From the NCBI GenBank assembly GCA_033782935.1, contig JAWQEG010000062.1, positions 12,418,001-12,482,000 on the forward strand: DNA of 64,000 nt. Reading direction: 5' to 3'. Positions 1 to 13,677 of the stretch are shown piece by piece. The notes under the pieces are model-generated. The model searched no databases and was not told the origin of the DNA. It saw only the letters and a program-made list of their open reading frames with translations. This stretch comes from Petrolisthes cinctipes (lineage: Eukaryota > Arthropoda > Malacostraca > Decapoda > Porcellanidae). How positions within the stretch are numbered: position 1 is the stretch's first letter; every line of letters begins with the position of its first letter. A program made the position numbers and the translations under genes.

Positions 1-570
1 TCGATTTTGAGCATGTTTTGGGTCGGTATCTTGAAAACATTCTAACTTGGAGTAGGCATGTACAGTTCGCTTCTAGGACCCAAAATACCGAATTTTCGGG
101 TGTTTTGAGCCTGAATTTGAGATAAAAACGGGTACAGAAGATGCATGCACATATTGACTTTGGACACTTATAATATCGATTTTAGCATGTTTTGAGCCTA
201 TATTTTGAAAACATTCTAGAACTGAGTATGCATATACAGATCGCTTATGGCACCCCAAAATATCGAATTTTCGGGTTTTTGGAGCCTGAATTTGAGATAT
301 AAACGGGTACAGAAGATGCATCCACATATTGACTTTTCGGCACCTAAAAGATCGATTTTCATTATGTTTTGGGACTGTATATTGAAAATACTCTAACACA
401 GAGTAGGCATGTACAGATCGCTTCTGGAACCCCAAAATATCGAATTTTCGGGTGTCTTAGGCCTGAATTTGAGATATCGACTTTGGGCACCTAAAATATC
501 GATTTTTAGCATGTTTTGGGCCTATATTATGAAAATATTCTAGCACTGAGTAGGCTTGTACAGATCGCTT
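1..570 (+). repeat. Segmental satellite duplication, copy 1 (offset 1,176 bp)
   Basis: Bases 1 to about 570 recur at about 1,177-1,746 with several substitutions. Both copies carry the unusual GGACCCAAAATACCG half A, a 147-bp derivative (471 and 1647) and the CTATATTATGAAAATATT half B in the same order. The first copy begins at the window edge, so the duplication probably extends to the left of the window. Confidence 0.75.
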
Positions 571-1176
571 CTATGACCCAAAAATATCGAATTTTCGGGT
601 GATTGGAGCCTGAATTTGAGATACAAACGGGTACAGAAGATGCATGAACATATCGACTTTTGGGCACCTAAGAGATCGATTTTCAGTATGTTTTGGGCCT
701 GTATTTTGAAAATACTCTAACACGGAGTAGGCATGTACAGTTCGCTTCTGGAACCCCAAAATATCAAATTTTTCGGGTGTTTTGGGCCTGAATTTGAGAT
801 ATCGACTTTGGGCACCTAAAATATCGATTTTTAGCATGTTTTGGGCCTATATTTTAAAAATATTCTAGCACTAACTAGGCATGTACAGATCGCTTGTGGG
901 ACCCAAAAATATCGAATTTTCGGGTGTTTTGAGGTTGAATTTGGGATATAAACGGGTGCACAAGATGCATAAACATATTGACTTTGGTCACCTAAAATAT
1001 CGATTTTTAGCATGTTTTGGGCCTGTATTTTGAAAATACTCTAACACGGAGTAGGCAAGTACAGATTGCTTCTGGGACCCCAAAATATCGAATTTTCGAG
1101 TGTTTGGAGCCTGAATTTGAGATATAAACGGGTACAGAAGATGCATCCACATATCGACTTTTGGGCACCTAAAATA

Positions 1177-1746
1177 TCGATTTTGAGCATGTTTTGGGTC
1201 TGTTTCTTGAAAACATTCAAACTTGGAGTAGGCATGTACATTTCGCTTCTAGGACCCAAAATACCGAATTTTCGGGTGTTTTGAGATTGAATTTGAGATA
1301 TAAACGGGTACAGAAGATGCATGCACATATTGACTTTGGACACTTATAATATCGATTTTAGCATGTTTTGAGCTTATGTTTTGAAAACATTCTAGCACTG
1401 AGTATGCATATACAGATCGCTTCTGGGACCCCAAAATATCGAATTTTCGGGTGTTTGGAGCCTGAATTTGAGGTATAAACGGGTACAGAAAATGCATCCA
1501 CATATTCACTTTTGGGCACCTAAAAGATCGATTTTCAGTATGTTTTGGGCCTGTATATTGAAAATACTCTAACATAGACTAGGCATGTACAGATCGCTTC
1601 TGGGACCCCAAAATATCGAATTTTCGGGTGTCTTAGGCCTGAATTTGAGATATCGACTTTGGGCACCTAAATTATCGATTTTTAGCATGTTTTGGGCCTA
1701 TATTATGAAAATATTCTAGCACTGAGTAGGCATGTACAGATCGCTT
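1177..1746 (+). repeat. Segmental satellite duplication, copy 2 (offset 1,176 bp)
   Basis: This is the partner of bases 1-570. The order of monomer variants is conserved, but scattered substitutions separate the copies (for example GGTATCTTG in the first and TGTTTCTTG in the second), so it is older than the near-identical duplications in the right half. Confidence 0.75.
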
Positions 1747-4186
1747 CTGGGACCCCAAAATATCGAATTTTCGGGTGTTTTGAGCCTGAATTTGTGATAT
1801 AAACGGGTACAGAAGATGCATGCACATATCGGCTTTGGACACTTAAAATATCGATTTTTAGCATGTTTTGGGCCTATATTATAAAAAAAATTCTAGCACT
1901 GAGTAGGTATGTACAGATCGCTTCTAGGACCAAAAAATATCGAATTTTCGGGTGTTTTGAGGTTGAATTTGGGATATAAACGGGTGCAGAAATGCATAAA
2001 CATATTGACTTTGGTCACCTAAAATATCGATTTTCAGCATGTTTTGGGACTGTATTTTGAAAATACTCTAACACGGAGTAGGCAAGTACAGATCGCTTCT
2101 GGGACCCCAATATTTTGAATTTTCGGGTGTTTTGGGCCTGAATTTGAGAAATCGACTTTGGGCACTTAAAATATCGATTTTTAGCATGTTTTGGGCCTAT
2201 ATTTCGAAAATATTCTAGCACTGAGTAGGCATGTACAGATCGCTTCTGGGACCCCAAAATATCGAATTTTCGGGTGTTTTGAGCCTGAATTTGAGATATA
2301 AACGGGTACAGAAAATGCATGCACATATTGGCTTTGGGCACCTAAAATATCGATTTTCAGCATGTTTCGGGCCTATATTTTGAAAATACTCTAACACGGA
2401 GTAGGCATGTACAGATCGCTTCTGGGACCCAAAAATTTCGATTTTTCGGGTGTTTTGAGCCTGAATTTGAGATATAAACAGGTACTGAAGATGCATGCAC
2501 ATATCGACTTTTAGGCACCTAAAATATCGATTTTGAGCATGTTTTGGGTCTGTATTTTGAAAACATTCTAACTAGGAGTAGGCATGTACAGATGGCTTCT
2601 AGGACCCAAAAAAAAAGAATTTTTGGGTTTTTTGAGCCTGAATTTGAGATATAAACGGGTACAGAATATGCATGCACATATTGACTTTGGGCACCTATAA
2701 TATCGATTTTCAGCATGTTTTGGGCCTGTATTTTGAAAATACTCTAACACGGAGTAGGCAAGTACATATTGCTTCTGGGACCCCAAAATACCGAATTTTC
2801 GGGTGTTTTGAGCCTGAATTTGATATATAAACGGGTACAGAAAATGCATGCACATATTGGCTTTGGGCACCTAAAATATCGATTTTCAGCATGTTTCGGG
2901 CCTGTATTTTGAAAATACTCTAACACGGAGTAGGCATGTACAGATGGCTTCTAGGACCCAAAAAAAAAGAATTTTTGGGTGTTTTGAGCCTGAATTTGAG
3001 ATATAAACGGGGACAGAATATTCATGCACATATCGACTTTGGACACTTAAAATATCGATTTTTAGCATTTTTTGAGCCTATATTTTGAAAACATTCTAGC
3101 ACTGAGTAGGCATGTACAGATTGCTTCTGGGACCCAAAAATATCGAATGGTCGGGTGTTTTGAGGTTTAATTTGGGATATAAACGGGTGCAGAAGATGAA
3201 TAGACATATCGACTTTGGGCACCTGATATATCGATTTTCAGCATGTTTTGGGCCTGTATCTGAGTAGGCATGTACAGATCGCTTCTAGGACCCCAAAATA
3301 TTGAATTTTCGGGTGTTTGGAGCCGGAATTTGAGATATAAATGGGTACAGAAGATGCATGCTCATATCGACTTTTAGGCACCTAAAATATCGATTTTCTG
3401 TATGTTTTGGGCCTGTATTTTGAAAATACTCTAACATGGAGTAGGAATGTACAGTTCGCTTCTGGGACCCCAAAATATCGAATTTTCGGGTGTTTTGGGC
3501 CTGAATTTGAGATATCGACTTTGGGCAACTAAAATATCGATTTTTAGCATGTTTTGGGCCTATATTTTAAAAATATTCTAGCACTGAGTAGGCATGTACA
3601 GATCTCTTCTGGGACCCCAAAATTTCGAATTTTCGGGTGTTTTGAGTCTGAATTTGAGATATAAACGGGTATAGAAAATGCATGCACATATTGACTTTGG
3701 GCACCTATAATATCGATTTTCAGCATGTTTTGGGCCTGTATTTTGAAAATACTCTAACACGGAGTAGGCAAGTACATATTGCTTCTGGGACCCCAAAATA
3801 CCGAATTTTCGGGTGTTTTGAGCCTGAATTTGATATATAAACGGGTACAGAAGATGAATGCACATATCGACTTTGGACACTTAAAATATCGATTTTTAGC
3901 ATGTTTTGAGCCTATATATTGGAAACATTCTAGCACTGAGTAGGCATGTACAGATCGTTTCTAGGACCCAAAAATATTAAATATTCTGGTGTTTTGAGGT
4001 TGAATTTGGGATATAAACAAGTGCAGATGACGCATACATATATGTAATTTGGGCACCTAAAATATCGATTTTCAGCATGTTTTGGGCCTGTATCTGAGTA
4101 GGCATGTACAGATCGCTTCTGGGACCCCAAAATATCGAATTTTCAGGTGTTTGGATCCTGAATTTGAGATATAAACGGGAACAGAA

Positions 4187-4205
4187 GATGCATGCATGCA
4201 GTATG
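4187..4205 (+). repeat. Deletion junction in half A/B (GCATGCATGC form)
   Basis: The sequence GATGCATGCATGCAGTATG joins the middle of half A directly to CAGTATG of half B. The end of half A and the start of half B, including the TCGA landmark, are lost. The same junction recurs at 7,542-7,560, so this deletion allele was copied at least once. Confidence 0.8.
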
Positions 4206-7200
4206 TTTTGGGCCTGTATTTTGAAAATACTCTAACACGGAGTAGCCATGTACAGTTCGCTTCTGGGACCCCATAATATCGAATTTTCGGGTGTTTTGGG
4301 CCTTAATTTAAGATAAAAACGAGTGCAGAAGACGCATACATATATTGAATTTGGGCACCTAAAATATCGAATTTCAGCATGTTTTGGGCCTTTATTTTGA
4401 AAATATTCTAGTACTAAGTAGGCATGTACAGATCACTTCTGGAACCCCAAAATATCGAATTTTCGGGTGTTTTGAGCCTGAAATTGAGATATAAATGGGT
4501 ACAGAAGATGCATGCATATATCGACTTTCGGGCACCAAAAATATCAATTTTCTGTATGTTTTAGGCATGTATTTTGAAAATACTCTAACATGGAGTAGGC
4601 ATGTACAGATCGCTTCTGGGACCCCAAAATATCGAATTTTCGGGTGTTTTTGGCCTGAATTTGAGAAATCGACTTTGGGCACTTAAAATATCGATTTTTA
4701 GCATGTTTTGCTCCTATATTTTGAAAATATTCTAGCACTAAGTAGGCATGTACAGATCATTTCTGGGACCCCAAAATATCGAATTTTCGAGTGTTTTGAG
4801 GATGAATTTGAGATATAAACGGGTACAAAAGATGCATGAACATATCGACTTTGGGCCCCTTAAAATATCGATTTTGAGCATGTTTTGGGTCTGCATCATG
4901 AAAACATTATAACTAGGAGTAGGCATGTACAGATCGCTTCTTGGACCCAAAAATACCGAATTTTCGGGTGTTTTGATCCTGAATTTGAGATATTAACGGG
5001 TACAGAAGATGCATGCACATATCGACTTTGGACACTTAAAATATCGATTTTTAGCATGTTTTGAGCCTATATTTTGAAAACATTCTAGCACTGAGTAGGC
5101 ATGTACAGATCGCTTCTGGGACCCAAAAATATCGAATTTTCGGGTGTTTTGAGCCTGAATTTGATATATAAAAGGGTACACAAAATGCATGCACATATTG
5201 ACTTTGAGCACCCAAAATATCGATTTTTAGCATATTTTAGGTCTATATTTTGAAAATATTCTAGCACTAAGTAGGCATGTACAGATCGCTTCTGGGACCC
5301 CAAAATATCGAATTTTCGGGAGTTTTGAGCCTGAATTTGAGATATAAACGGGTACAGAAGATGCATGCACATATCGACTTTGGTCACTTAAAATATAGAT
5401 TTTTAGCATGTTTTGAGCCTATATTTTAAAAACATTCTAGCACTAAATAGGCATGTACAGATCGGTCTTGGGACCCAAAAATATCGAATTTTCGGGTGTT
5501 TTGAGGTAGAATTTGGGATATAAACGGGTGCAGAAGATGCATACACATATTGACTTTGTACAATTAAAATATCGATTTTCAGCATGTTTTGGGCGTGTAT
5601 CTGAGTAGGCATGTACAGATCTCTTCTGGGACCCCAAAATATCGAATTTTCGGGTGTTTGGAGCCTGAATTTGAGATATAAACGGGTACAGATGATGATG
5701 CATATACATATCGACTTTTGGGCACTTAAAAGATCGATTTTCTGTATGTTTTGGGCCTGTATTTTGAAAATACTCTAACACGGAGTAGGCATGTACAGAT
5801 CGCTTCTGGGATCCCATAATATCGACTTTCGGGTGTTTTGGGCCTGAATTTGAGATATCGACTTTGGGCACCTAAAATATCGATTTTCAGCATGGTTTGG
5901 GCCTATTTTTTGAAAATATTATAGCACTGAGTAGGCATGTACAGGTCGCTTCTGGGACCACAAAATATCGAATTTTCGGGTGTTTTGAGCCTGAATTTGA
6001 AATATAAACAGGTACTGAAGATGCATACACATATCGACTTTTGGGGACCTAAAATATCGATTTTGAGCATGTTTTGGTGTGTATCTTGAAAACATTCTAA
6101 CTAGGAGTAGGCATGTACAGATCGCTTCTATTACCCAAAAATACCGAATTTTCGGGTGTTTTGAGCCTGAATTTAAGATATAAACGGGTACAGAAGATGT
6201 ATGCACATATCGACTTTGAACATTTAAAATATCGATTTTTAACATGTTTTGTGCCTTTATTTTAAAAACATTCTAGCACTGAGTAGGCATGTACAGATAG
6301 CTTCTGCGACCCAAAAATATCGAATTTTCGGGTGTTTTGAGGTTGAATTTGAGATATAAACGAGTGCAGAAGATACATACACATATTGTCTTTGGGCACC
6401 TAAAATATCGATTTTCAGCATGTTTTGGGCTTGTATCTGAGTAGGCATGTACAGATCACTTCTGGAACCCCAAAATATCGAATTTTCGGGTGTTTTGAGC
6501 CTGAATTTGAGATATAAACGGGTACAGAAGATGCATGCAAATATCGACTTTTGAGCACCTAAAAGATCGATTTTCAGTATGTTTTGGGCCTGTATATTGA
6601 AAATACTAAAACACGGAGTAGGTATGTACAAATCGTTTCTGGGACCCCAAAATATCGAATTTTCGGGTGTTTTGAGCCTGAATTTGAGATATCGACTTTG
6701 GGCACCTAAAATATCGATTTTTAGCATGTTTTAGGCCTATATTTTAAAAATATTCTAGCACTGAGTAGGCATGTACAGATCGCCTCTGGGACCCCAAAAT
6801 ATCGAATTTTCGAGTGTTTTGAGGCTGAAATTGAGATATAAACGGGTACAGAAGATGCATGCGCATATCGACTTTGGGACCCATAAAATATCGATTTTGA
6901 GCATGTTTTGGGTCTGCATCATGAAAACATTCTAACTAGGAGTAGGCATGTACAGATCGCTTCTAGGACTCAAAAATGCCGAATTTTCTTGTGTTTTGAT
7001 CCTGAATTTGAGATATAAACGGGTACAGAAGATGCATGCACATATCGACTTTGGACACTTAAAATATCGATTTTTAGTATGTTTTGAGCCTATATTTTGA
7101 AAACATTCTAGCACTGAGTAGGCATGTACAGATCGCTTCTGGGACCCAAAAATATCGAATTTTCGGGTGTTTGGAGCCTGAATTTGAGATATAAACGGGT

Positions 7201-7541
7201 ACAGAAGATGCATGCACATATCGACTTTTAGGCACCTAAAATATCGATTTTCTGTATGTTTTGGGCCTGCATTTTGAAAATACTCTATCACGGAGTAGGC
7301 ATGTATACATCACTTCTGGGACGCAAAAATATCGAATTTTCGGGTGTTTTGAGGTTGAATTTGAGATATAAACGAGTGCAGAAGATGCATACACTTATTG
7401 ACATTGGGCACCTAAAATATCGATTTTCAGCAAGTTTTGGGCCTGTATCTGAGTAGGCATGTACAGATCGCTTCTGGAACCCCAAAATATCGAATTTTCG
7501 GGTGATTGGAGCCTGAATTTGAGATATAAACGGGTACAGAA

Positions 7542-7560
7542 GATGCATGCATGCAGTATG
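7542..7560 (+). repeat. Second copy of the GCATGCATGC deletion junction
   Basis: The junction is identical to that at 4,187-4,205, 3,355 bp away. Independent deletions with the same junction are unlikely, so this marks shared descent of two monomers now well separated in the array. Confidence 0.8.
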
Positions 7561-8044
7561 TTTTGGGCCTGTATTTTGAAAATACTCTAACACGGAGTAG
7601 GCATGTACAGTTTGCTTCTGGGACCCCAAAATATCGAATTTTCGGGTGTTTTGGGCCTGAATTTGATATATCGACTTTGGGCACCTAAATTATCGATTTT
7701 TAGTATGTTTTGGGCCTATATTTTGAAAATATTCTAGCACTAAGTAGGCATGTACAAATTGCTTCTGGGACCCAAAAATATCGGATTTTAGGGTGTTTTG
7801 AGGTTGAATTTGGGATATAAACGGGTGCAGAAGATGCATACACATATTGACTTTGGTCACCTAAAATATCGATTTTTAGCATGTTTTGAGCCTATATTTT
7901 GAAAACATTCTAGCACTGAGTAGACATGTACAGATCGCTTCTGCGACCCAAAAATATAGAATTTTCGGGTTGTTTGAGGTTGAACTTGGGATATAAACGG
8001 GTGCAGAAGATGCATACACATATTGACTTAGGTCACCTAAAATA

Positions 8045-8114
8045 TCGATTTTCAGCATGTTTTGGGCCTGTATCTGAGTAGGCATGTACAGATCGCTTCT
8101 GGGACTCCAAAATA
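8045..8114 (+). repeat. Exemplar 158-bp derivative: half B shortened to 70 bp
   Basis: Half B here is 70 bp instead of 88: the TCGA landmarks lie at 8,045 and 8,115, and the preceding half A landmark is at 7,957, giving a 158-bp period. The junction CTGTATCTGAGTAGG fits an 18-bp loss between two CT dinucleotides of a parent reading CTGTATCTTGAAAACATT through GCACTGAGTAGG. About 14 copies occur, near 3257, 4087, 5597, 6430, 7445, 8071, 8403, 8913, 10790, 16047, 19606, 21587, 22876 and 26067. I saw none after 26.1 kb. Confidence 0.88.
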
Positions 8115-11100
8115 TCGAATTTTCGGGTGTTCTGAGGCTGAATTTGAGATATAAACGGGTACAGAAGATGCATGCACATATCGACTTTGGACACTTAAAA
8201 TATCGATTTTTAGCATGTTTTGAGCCTATATTTTGAAAACATTCTAGCACTGAGTAGGCATGTACAGATCGCTTCTGGGACCCAATAATATCGAATTTTC
8301 GGGTGTTTTAATGTTGAATTTAAGATATAAACGAGTGCTTAGGATGCATACACATATTGACTTTGTGCACATAAAATATCGATTTTCAGTATGTTTTGGG
8401 CCTGTATCTGTGTAGGCATGTACAGATCGCTTCTGGGACCCCAAAATATTGAATTTTCGGGTGTTCTGAGGCTGAATTTGAGATATAAACGGGTACAGAA
8501 GATGCATGCACATATCGACTTTGGGCACCTAAAATATCGATTTTGAGCATGTTTTGGGTCTACATCATGAAAACATTCTAACTAGGAGTAGGCATGTACA
8601 GATCGCTTCTAGGACCTAAAAATGCCGAATTTTCGGGTGTTTTGATCCTGAATTTGAGATATAAACGGGTACAGAAGATGCATTCACATATCGACTTTGG
8701 ACACTTAAAATATCGATTTTTTGCATGTTTTGAGCCTATATTTTGAAAACATTCTAGCACTGAGTAGGCAGGTACAGATAGCTTCTGGGACCCCAAAATA
8801 TCGAATTTTCGGGTGTTTTGAGGTTGAATTTGGGATATAAACGGGTGAAGAAGATGCATACACACATATTGAGTTTGGCACCTAAAATATCGATTTTCAG
8901 CATGTTTTTTGCCTGTATCTGAGTAGGCATGTACGGATCGTTTCTTGGACTCCAAAATATCGAATTTTCGGGTGTTTGGAGACTGAATTTGAGATATAAA
9001 CTGTTACAGAAGATGCATGCACATATCGACTTTTGGGCTCCTAAAAGATCGATTTTCAGTATGCTTATGGCCTGTATTTTGAAAATACTCTAACACAGAG
9101 TAGGGATGTACAGATCGCTTCTGGGACCCCAAAATATCGAATTTTCGGATGTTTTAAGGTTGAATTTGGGATATAAACGGGTGCAGAAGATGCATACCCA
9201 TATTAACTTTGGGCACCTAAAATATCGATTTTCAGTATGTGTCGGGCCTGTATTTTGAAAATACTCTAACACAGAGTAGGCATGTACAGATCGCTTCAGG
9301 GACCCCAAAATATTGAATTTTCCGGTGTTTTCGGCCAGAATTTGAGATATTGACTTTGGGCACATAAAATATCGATTTTTAGCATGTTTTAGGCCTATAT
9401 TTTGGAAATATTCTAGCACTGAGTAGGCATATACAGATCGCTTCTGGGACCCAAAAATATCGAATTTTCGGGTGTTTTGAGCCTGAATTTGATATATAAA
9501 CGGGTACTGAAGATGCATGCACATATCGACTTTTGGGGACCTAAAATATCGGTTTTGAGCATGTTTTGGGTCTGTATCTTGAAAACATTCTAACTAGGAG
9601 TAGGCATGTACAGATTGCTTCTAGGACCCAAAAATACCGAATTTTCGGGTGTGTTGAGCGTGAATTTGAGATAATAACGGGTACAGAAGATGCATGCACA
9701 TATCGACTTTGGACACTTAAAATATCGATTTTTAGCATATTTTGAGCCTATATTTTGAAAACATTCTAGCACTGAGTAGGCATTTACAGATCGATTCTGG
9801 GACCCCAAAATATCGAATTTTCGGGTGTTTTGGGCCTGAATTTGAGGTATCGACTTTGGGCACATAAAATATCGACTTTTTAGCATGTTTTGGGCCTATA
9901 TTTTGAAAATATTCTAGCACTGAGTAGGCATGTACACAGATCGCTTTTGGGTCCCCAAAATATCAAATTTTCGGGTGTTTTGAGCCTGAATTTGAGATAT
10001 AAACGGGTACAGAATATGCATGCACATATTGACTTTGGGCACTTATAATATCGATTTTCAGCATGTTTTGGGCTTGCATTTTGAAAATACTCTAACACGG
10101 AGTAGGCATGTACAGATCGCTTCTGGGACCCCAAAGTATCGAATTTTCGGGTGTTTTGAGCCTGAATTTGAGATATAAACGGGTACTGAAGATGCATGTA
10201 CATATCGACTTTGGACACTTAAAATATCGATTTTAAGCATGTTTTGAGCCTATATTTTGAAAACATTCTAGCACTGGGTAGGCATGTACAGGTCGCTTCT
10301 AGGACCCCAAAATATCGAATTTTCGGATGTTTTTTTGAGGTTGAATTTGGGATATAAAAGGGTGCAGAAGATGCATACACATATCAATTTTGGGCACCTA
10401 AAATATCGATTTTCAGTATGTTTTGGGCATGTATTTTGAAATTACTCTAACACGGAGTAGGCATGTACAGATCGCTTCTGGGAACCCAAAATATCGAATT
10501 TTCTTGTGTTTTGAGACTTATTTTGTGATATAAACGGGTACAGAAGATGCATGCACATATCGAATTTGGAAACTTAAAATATCGATTTTTAGCATGTTTT
10601 AAGCCTATATTTTGAAAACATTCTAGCACTGAGTAGGCATCTACAGACCTCGTCTGAGACCAAAAAATATCGAATTTTTGGGTGTTTTGAGGTTGAATTT
10701 ATGATATAAACGGGTGCAGGAGATGCATACACATATTGACTTTGGGCACCTAAAATATCGATTTTCAGCATGTTTTGGGCCTGTATCTGAGTATGCATGT
10801 ACAGATTGCCTCTGTGACCCAAAAATATCGAATTTTCGGGTGTTTTGAGCCTGAATTTGGGATATAAATGTGTACAGAAGATGCATGCACATATTGACTT
10901 TGGGCACCTAATAAATCGATTTTCACCATGTTTTGGGCCTGTATTTTGAAAATACTCTAAAACGGAGTAGGCATGTACATATCGCTTCTGGGACCCAAAA
11001 ATATTGATTTTTCGGGCGTTTTGAACCTGAATTTGATATATAAACGGGTACAGAAGATACATGCACATATCGACTTTGGGCACATAAAATATCGATTTTT

Positions 11101-11230
11101 AACATGTTTTGGGCCTGTATTTTGAAAATATTCTATTACTGAGTAGGCATGTACAGGTCGCTTCTGCAACCCAAAAATATCGAATTTTCGTGTGTTTTGA
11201 GCCTGAATTTGAGATATTACCGGGTACTGA

Positions 11231-11250
11231 AGATGCTTGAACCTAAAATA
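11231..11250 (+). repeat. Small deletion at the end of half A
   Basis: AGATGCTTGAACCTAAAAT replaces the usual stretch from AGATGCATGCACATATCGAC to CACCTAAAAT, about 17 bp shorter. It removes the TCGAC of half A, and I saw it only once. Confidence 0.75.
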
Positions 11251-11399
11251 TCGATTTTCAGCATGTATTGGACTTGTATTATAAAAATATACTGTTACTG
11301 AGTAGGCATGTACAGATCGCTTCTGGGACCCAAAAATATCGAATTTTCGGGTGTTTTGAGCCTGAATTTGAGATATAAACGGGTACTGAAGATCCACAC

Positions 11400-11755
11400 A
11401 CATATTGACTTTGGGCACCTAAAATATCGTTTTTAGCATGTTTTCGGCCTGTATTATGAAAATATTCGAACATGGACTAGGCATGTACAGATCGCTTCTG
11501 GGACTCAAAAATATCAAATTTTCGGGTGTTTTAAGTCTGAATATGAGATATCAACTAGTACTGAAGATGCATGCAAATATCGACTTTGGACACCTAAAAT
11601 ATTGATTTTGAGCATGTTTTGGGCCTATATTTTGAAAATATTCTAGCACTGAGTAGCCATGTACAGATCTCTTCTGGGCATAAACAAAATCAAATATTCG
11701 GGTGTTTTGAGACTGAATTTGAGATATAAACGGGTACAGAAGATGCATGCACATA
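11400..11755 (+). repeat. Divergent-block duplication, copy 1 (offset 1,120 bp)
   Basis: Matches 12,520-12,875 in variant order, including CGGCCTGTATTATG, GGGACTCAAAAATATC, GAATATGAGATATCAAC, ATGCAAATATCGAC and the unusual AACAAAATC / AATAAAATC half A. The copies differ at many sites. The offset is about 64 bp more than six whole monomers, consistent with the 66-bp remnant unit lying between the copies. Confidence 0.75.
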
Positions 11756-11786
11756 TTGACTTTTCTGTTGTTTTGAGCATGAATTT
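11721..11786 (+). repeat. 66-bp remnant unit: half A followed directly by half A
   Basis: Two GAGATATAAACGGGTAC landmarks of half A lie only 66 bp apart (11,721 and 11,787) instead of 176. The junction is GACTTTTCTGTTGTTTTGAG, which passes from the end of one half A straight into TGTTTTGAG of the next. An entire half B is missing, with about 110 bp lost. This is what unequal exchange between related halves would leave, though the breakpoint cannot be fixed to the base. Confidence 0.85.
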
Positions 11787-12519
11787 GAGATATAAACGGG
11801 TACTGAAGATGCATGCACATATCGACTTTTTGCACCTAAAATATCGATTTTGAGCATGTTTTGGGTCTGTATCTTGAAAACATTCTAGCAAGGAGTAGGT
11901 ATGTACATATCGTTTCTGGGACCCCAAAATATCGAATTTTCGAGTGTTTGGAGCCTGAATTTGGGATAAAAACGGGTACAGAAGATGCATGCACATATTG
12001 ACTTTGGGCACCCAAAATATCGATTTTCAGCATGTTTTGAGCCTGTATTTTGAAAATATTCTAACACTGAGTAGGCATGTACAGATCGCTTTATGGACGC
12101 AAAAATTTCGAATTTTCGGGTGTTTTGAGCAAGAATTTGAGATATAAACGGGTACTGAAGATGCATGCACATATCGACTTTTTGCACATAAAATACCGAT
12201 TTTGAGCATGTTTTGGGTCTGTATCTTGAAAACATTCTATTAAGGAGTAGGCCTGTACATATCGCTTCTGGGACCCAAAAATATTGATTTTTCGGGTGTT
12301 TTGACCTGAATTTGATATATAAACGGGTACTGAAGATGCATGCACATATCGATTTTGGGCACCTGAAATATCGATTTTCAACTTGTTTTTATGCTGTATT
12401 TTGAAAATATTCTAACATTGAGTAGGCATGTACAGATCGCTTATAGGACCCATAAATATCGAATTTTCGGGTGTTTTGATCCTGATTTTGAGATATATAC
12501 GTGTACTGAAGATGCACAC

Positions 12520-12875
12520 ACATATTGAGTTTGGGCACCTAAAATATCGATTTTAGCATTTTTTCGGCCTGTATTATGAAAATATTCTAACATGGAGTAG
12601 GCATGAACAGATTGCTTCTGAGACTCAAAAATATCGAATTTTCGGGTGTTTTGAGCCTGAATATGAGATATCAACGAGTACTGAAGATGCATGCAAATAT
12701 CGACTTTGGACACCTAAAATATTAGTTTTGAGCATTTTTTTGGCCTATATCTTGAAAATATTCTAGCACTGAGTAGTTATGTACAGATCGCTTCTAGGCC
12801 TAAATAAAATCGAATATTCGGGTGTTTTGAGACTGAATTTGAGATATAAACGGGTACAGAAGATGCATGCACATA
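12520..12875 (+). repeat. Divergent-block duplication, copy 2 (offset 1,120 bp)
   Basis: Partner of 11,400-11,755. Both keep the AGTAGCC / AGTAGTT and GGGCATAAACA / GGCCTAAATA style changes at equivalent places, but neither is identical to the other. Confidence 0.75.
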
Positions 12876-12972
12876 TCAACTTTGGGCACATGAATTATCG
12901 ATTTTCAGCATGTTTTGGGCCTGTATTTTGAAAGTATTCTATTACTAAGTTGTCATGTACAGATCACTTCGG

Positions 12973-13150
12973 GGACCCAATAAAATCGAATATTCAGGTG
13001 TTTTGAGCCCGAATATGGGATAGAAACGGGTACAGAAGATGCATGCACATATTGACTTTGGTAACCTAAAATATCGATTTTCAGCTTGTTCTGGGCCTGT
13101 ATCTTGAAAATATTCTAGCACTGACTATGCATGTACATTTTGCATCTGGG
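12973..13150 (+). repeat. AATAAAATCG variant monomer, copy 1 (offset 705 bp)
   Basis: This unit reads ACCCAATAAAATCG, GAATATTCAGG and GCCCGAATATGGGATAG, then half B CAGCTTGTTCTGGGCC and GCACTGACTATGCATG. It recurs at about 13,678-13,856, four monomers downstream, with few differences (for example GTATCTTG against GTATTTTG). Confidence 0.8.
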
Positions 13151-13677
13151 ACCTAAATATATCGAAATTTCGTATGTTTTGAGCCTGAATTTGGGATATA
13201 AACGGGTACAGAAGATACATGCACATATTGACTTTGGGCACCCAAAAAATCGATTTTTAGCATGTTTTAGGCCTATATTTTGAAAATATTCTAGCATTGA
13301 GTAGACATGTACAAATCGCTTCTGGGACCCAAAAATATCGAATTTTTGGTTGTTCTGAGCCTGAATTTGAGATATAAACGGGTACAGAAGATGCATGCTC
13401 ATATCGACTTTGGACACATAAAATATCGATTTTAAGCATGTTTTGGGCCTGTATTTTGAAAATGCTCTAACAATGAATAGGTATGTACAGATCGCTTCTG
13501 GGACCCAAAAATATCAAATTTTCGGGTGTTTTTGAGCCGGAATTTGGGATATAAACTGGTAAATCAGATGAATTCACATATTGACTTTGGTCACATAAAA
13601 TATCGATTTTCAGCATGTTTTTGGCCTGTATTTTGAAAATACTCTAGAACGGAGTAGGCATGTACAGATCGCTTCTG

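Larger units (their letters stand above)
1..11100 (+). repeat. Left mixed-length satellite block
   Basis: This block mixes 176-bp monomers with 147-bp derivatives (GAGATATCGAC-type junctions near 471, 795, 1647, 2146, 3509, 4663, 5846, 6685, 7665, 9345 and 9840) and 158-bp derivatives (CTGTATCTGAGTAGG junctions near 3257, 4087, 5597, 6430, 7445, 8071, 8403, 8913 and 10790). Half A usually reads GGACCCCAAAATATCG or GGACCCAAAAATATCG, and half B often ends CTAACTAGGAG or CTAACACGGAG. Copies differ from one another more than in the right half, suggesting older or less homogenised sequence. The right boundary is approximate. Confidence 0.8.
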
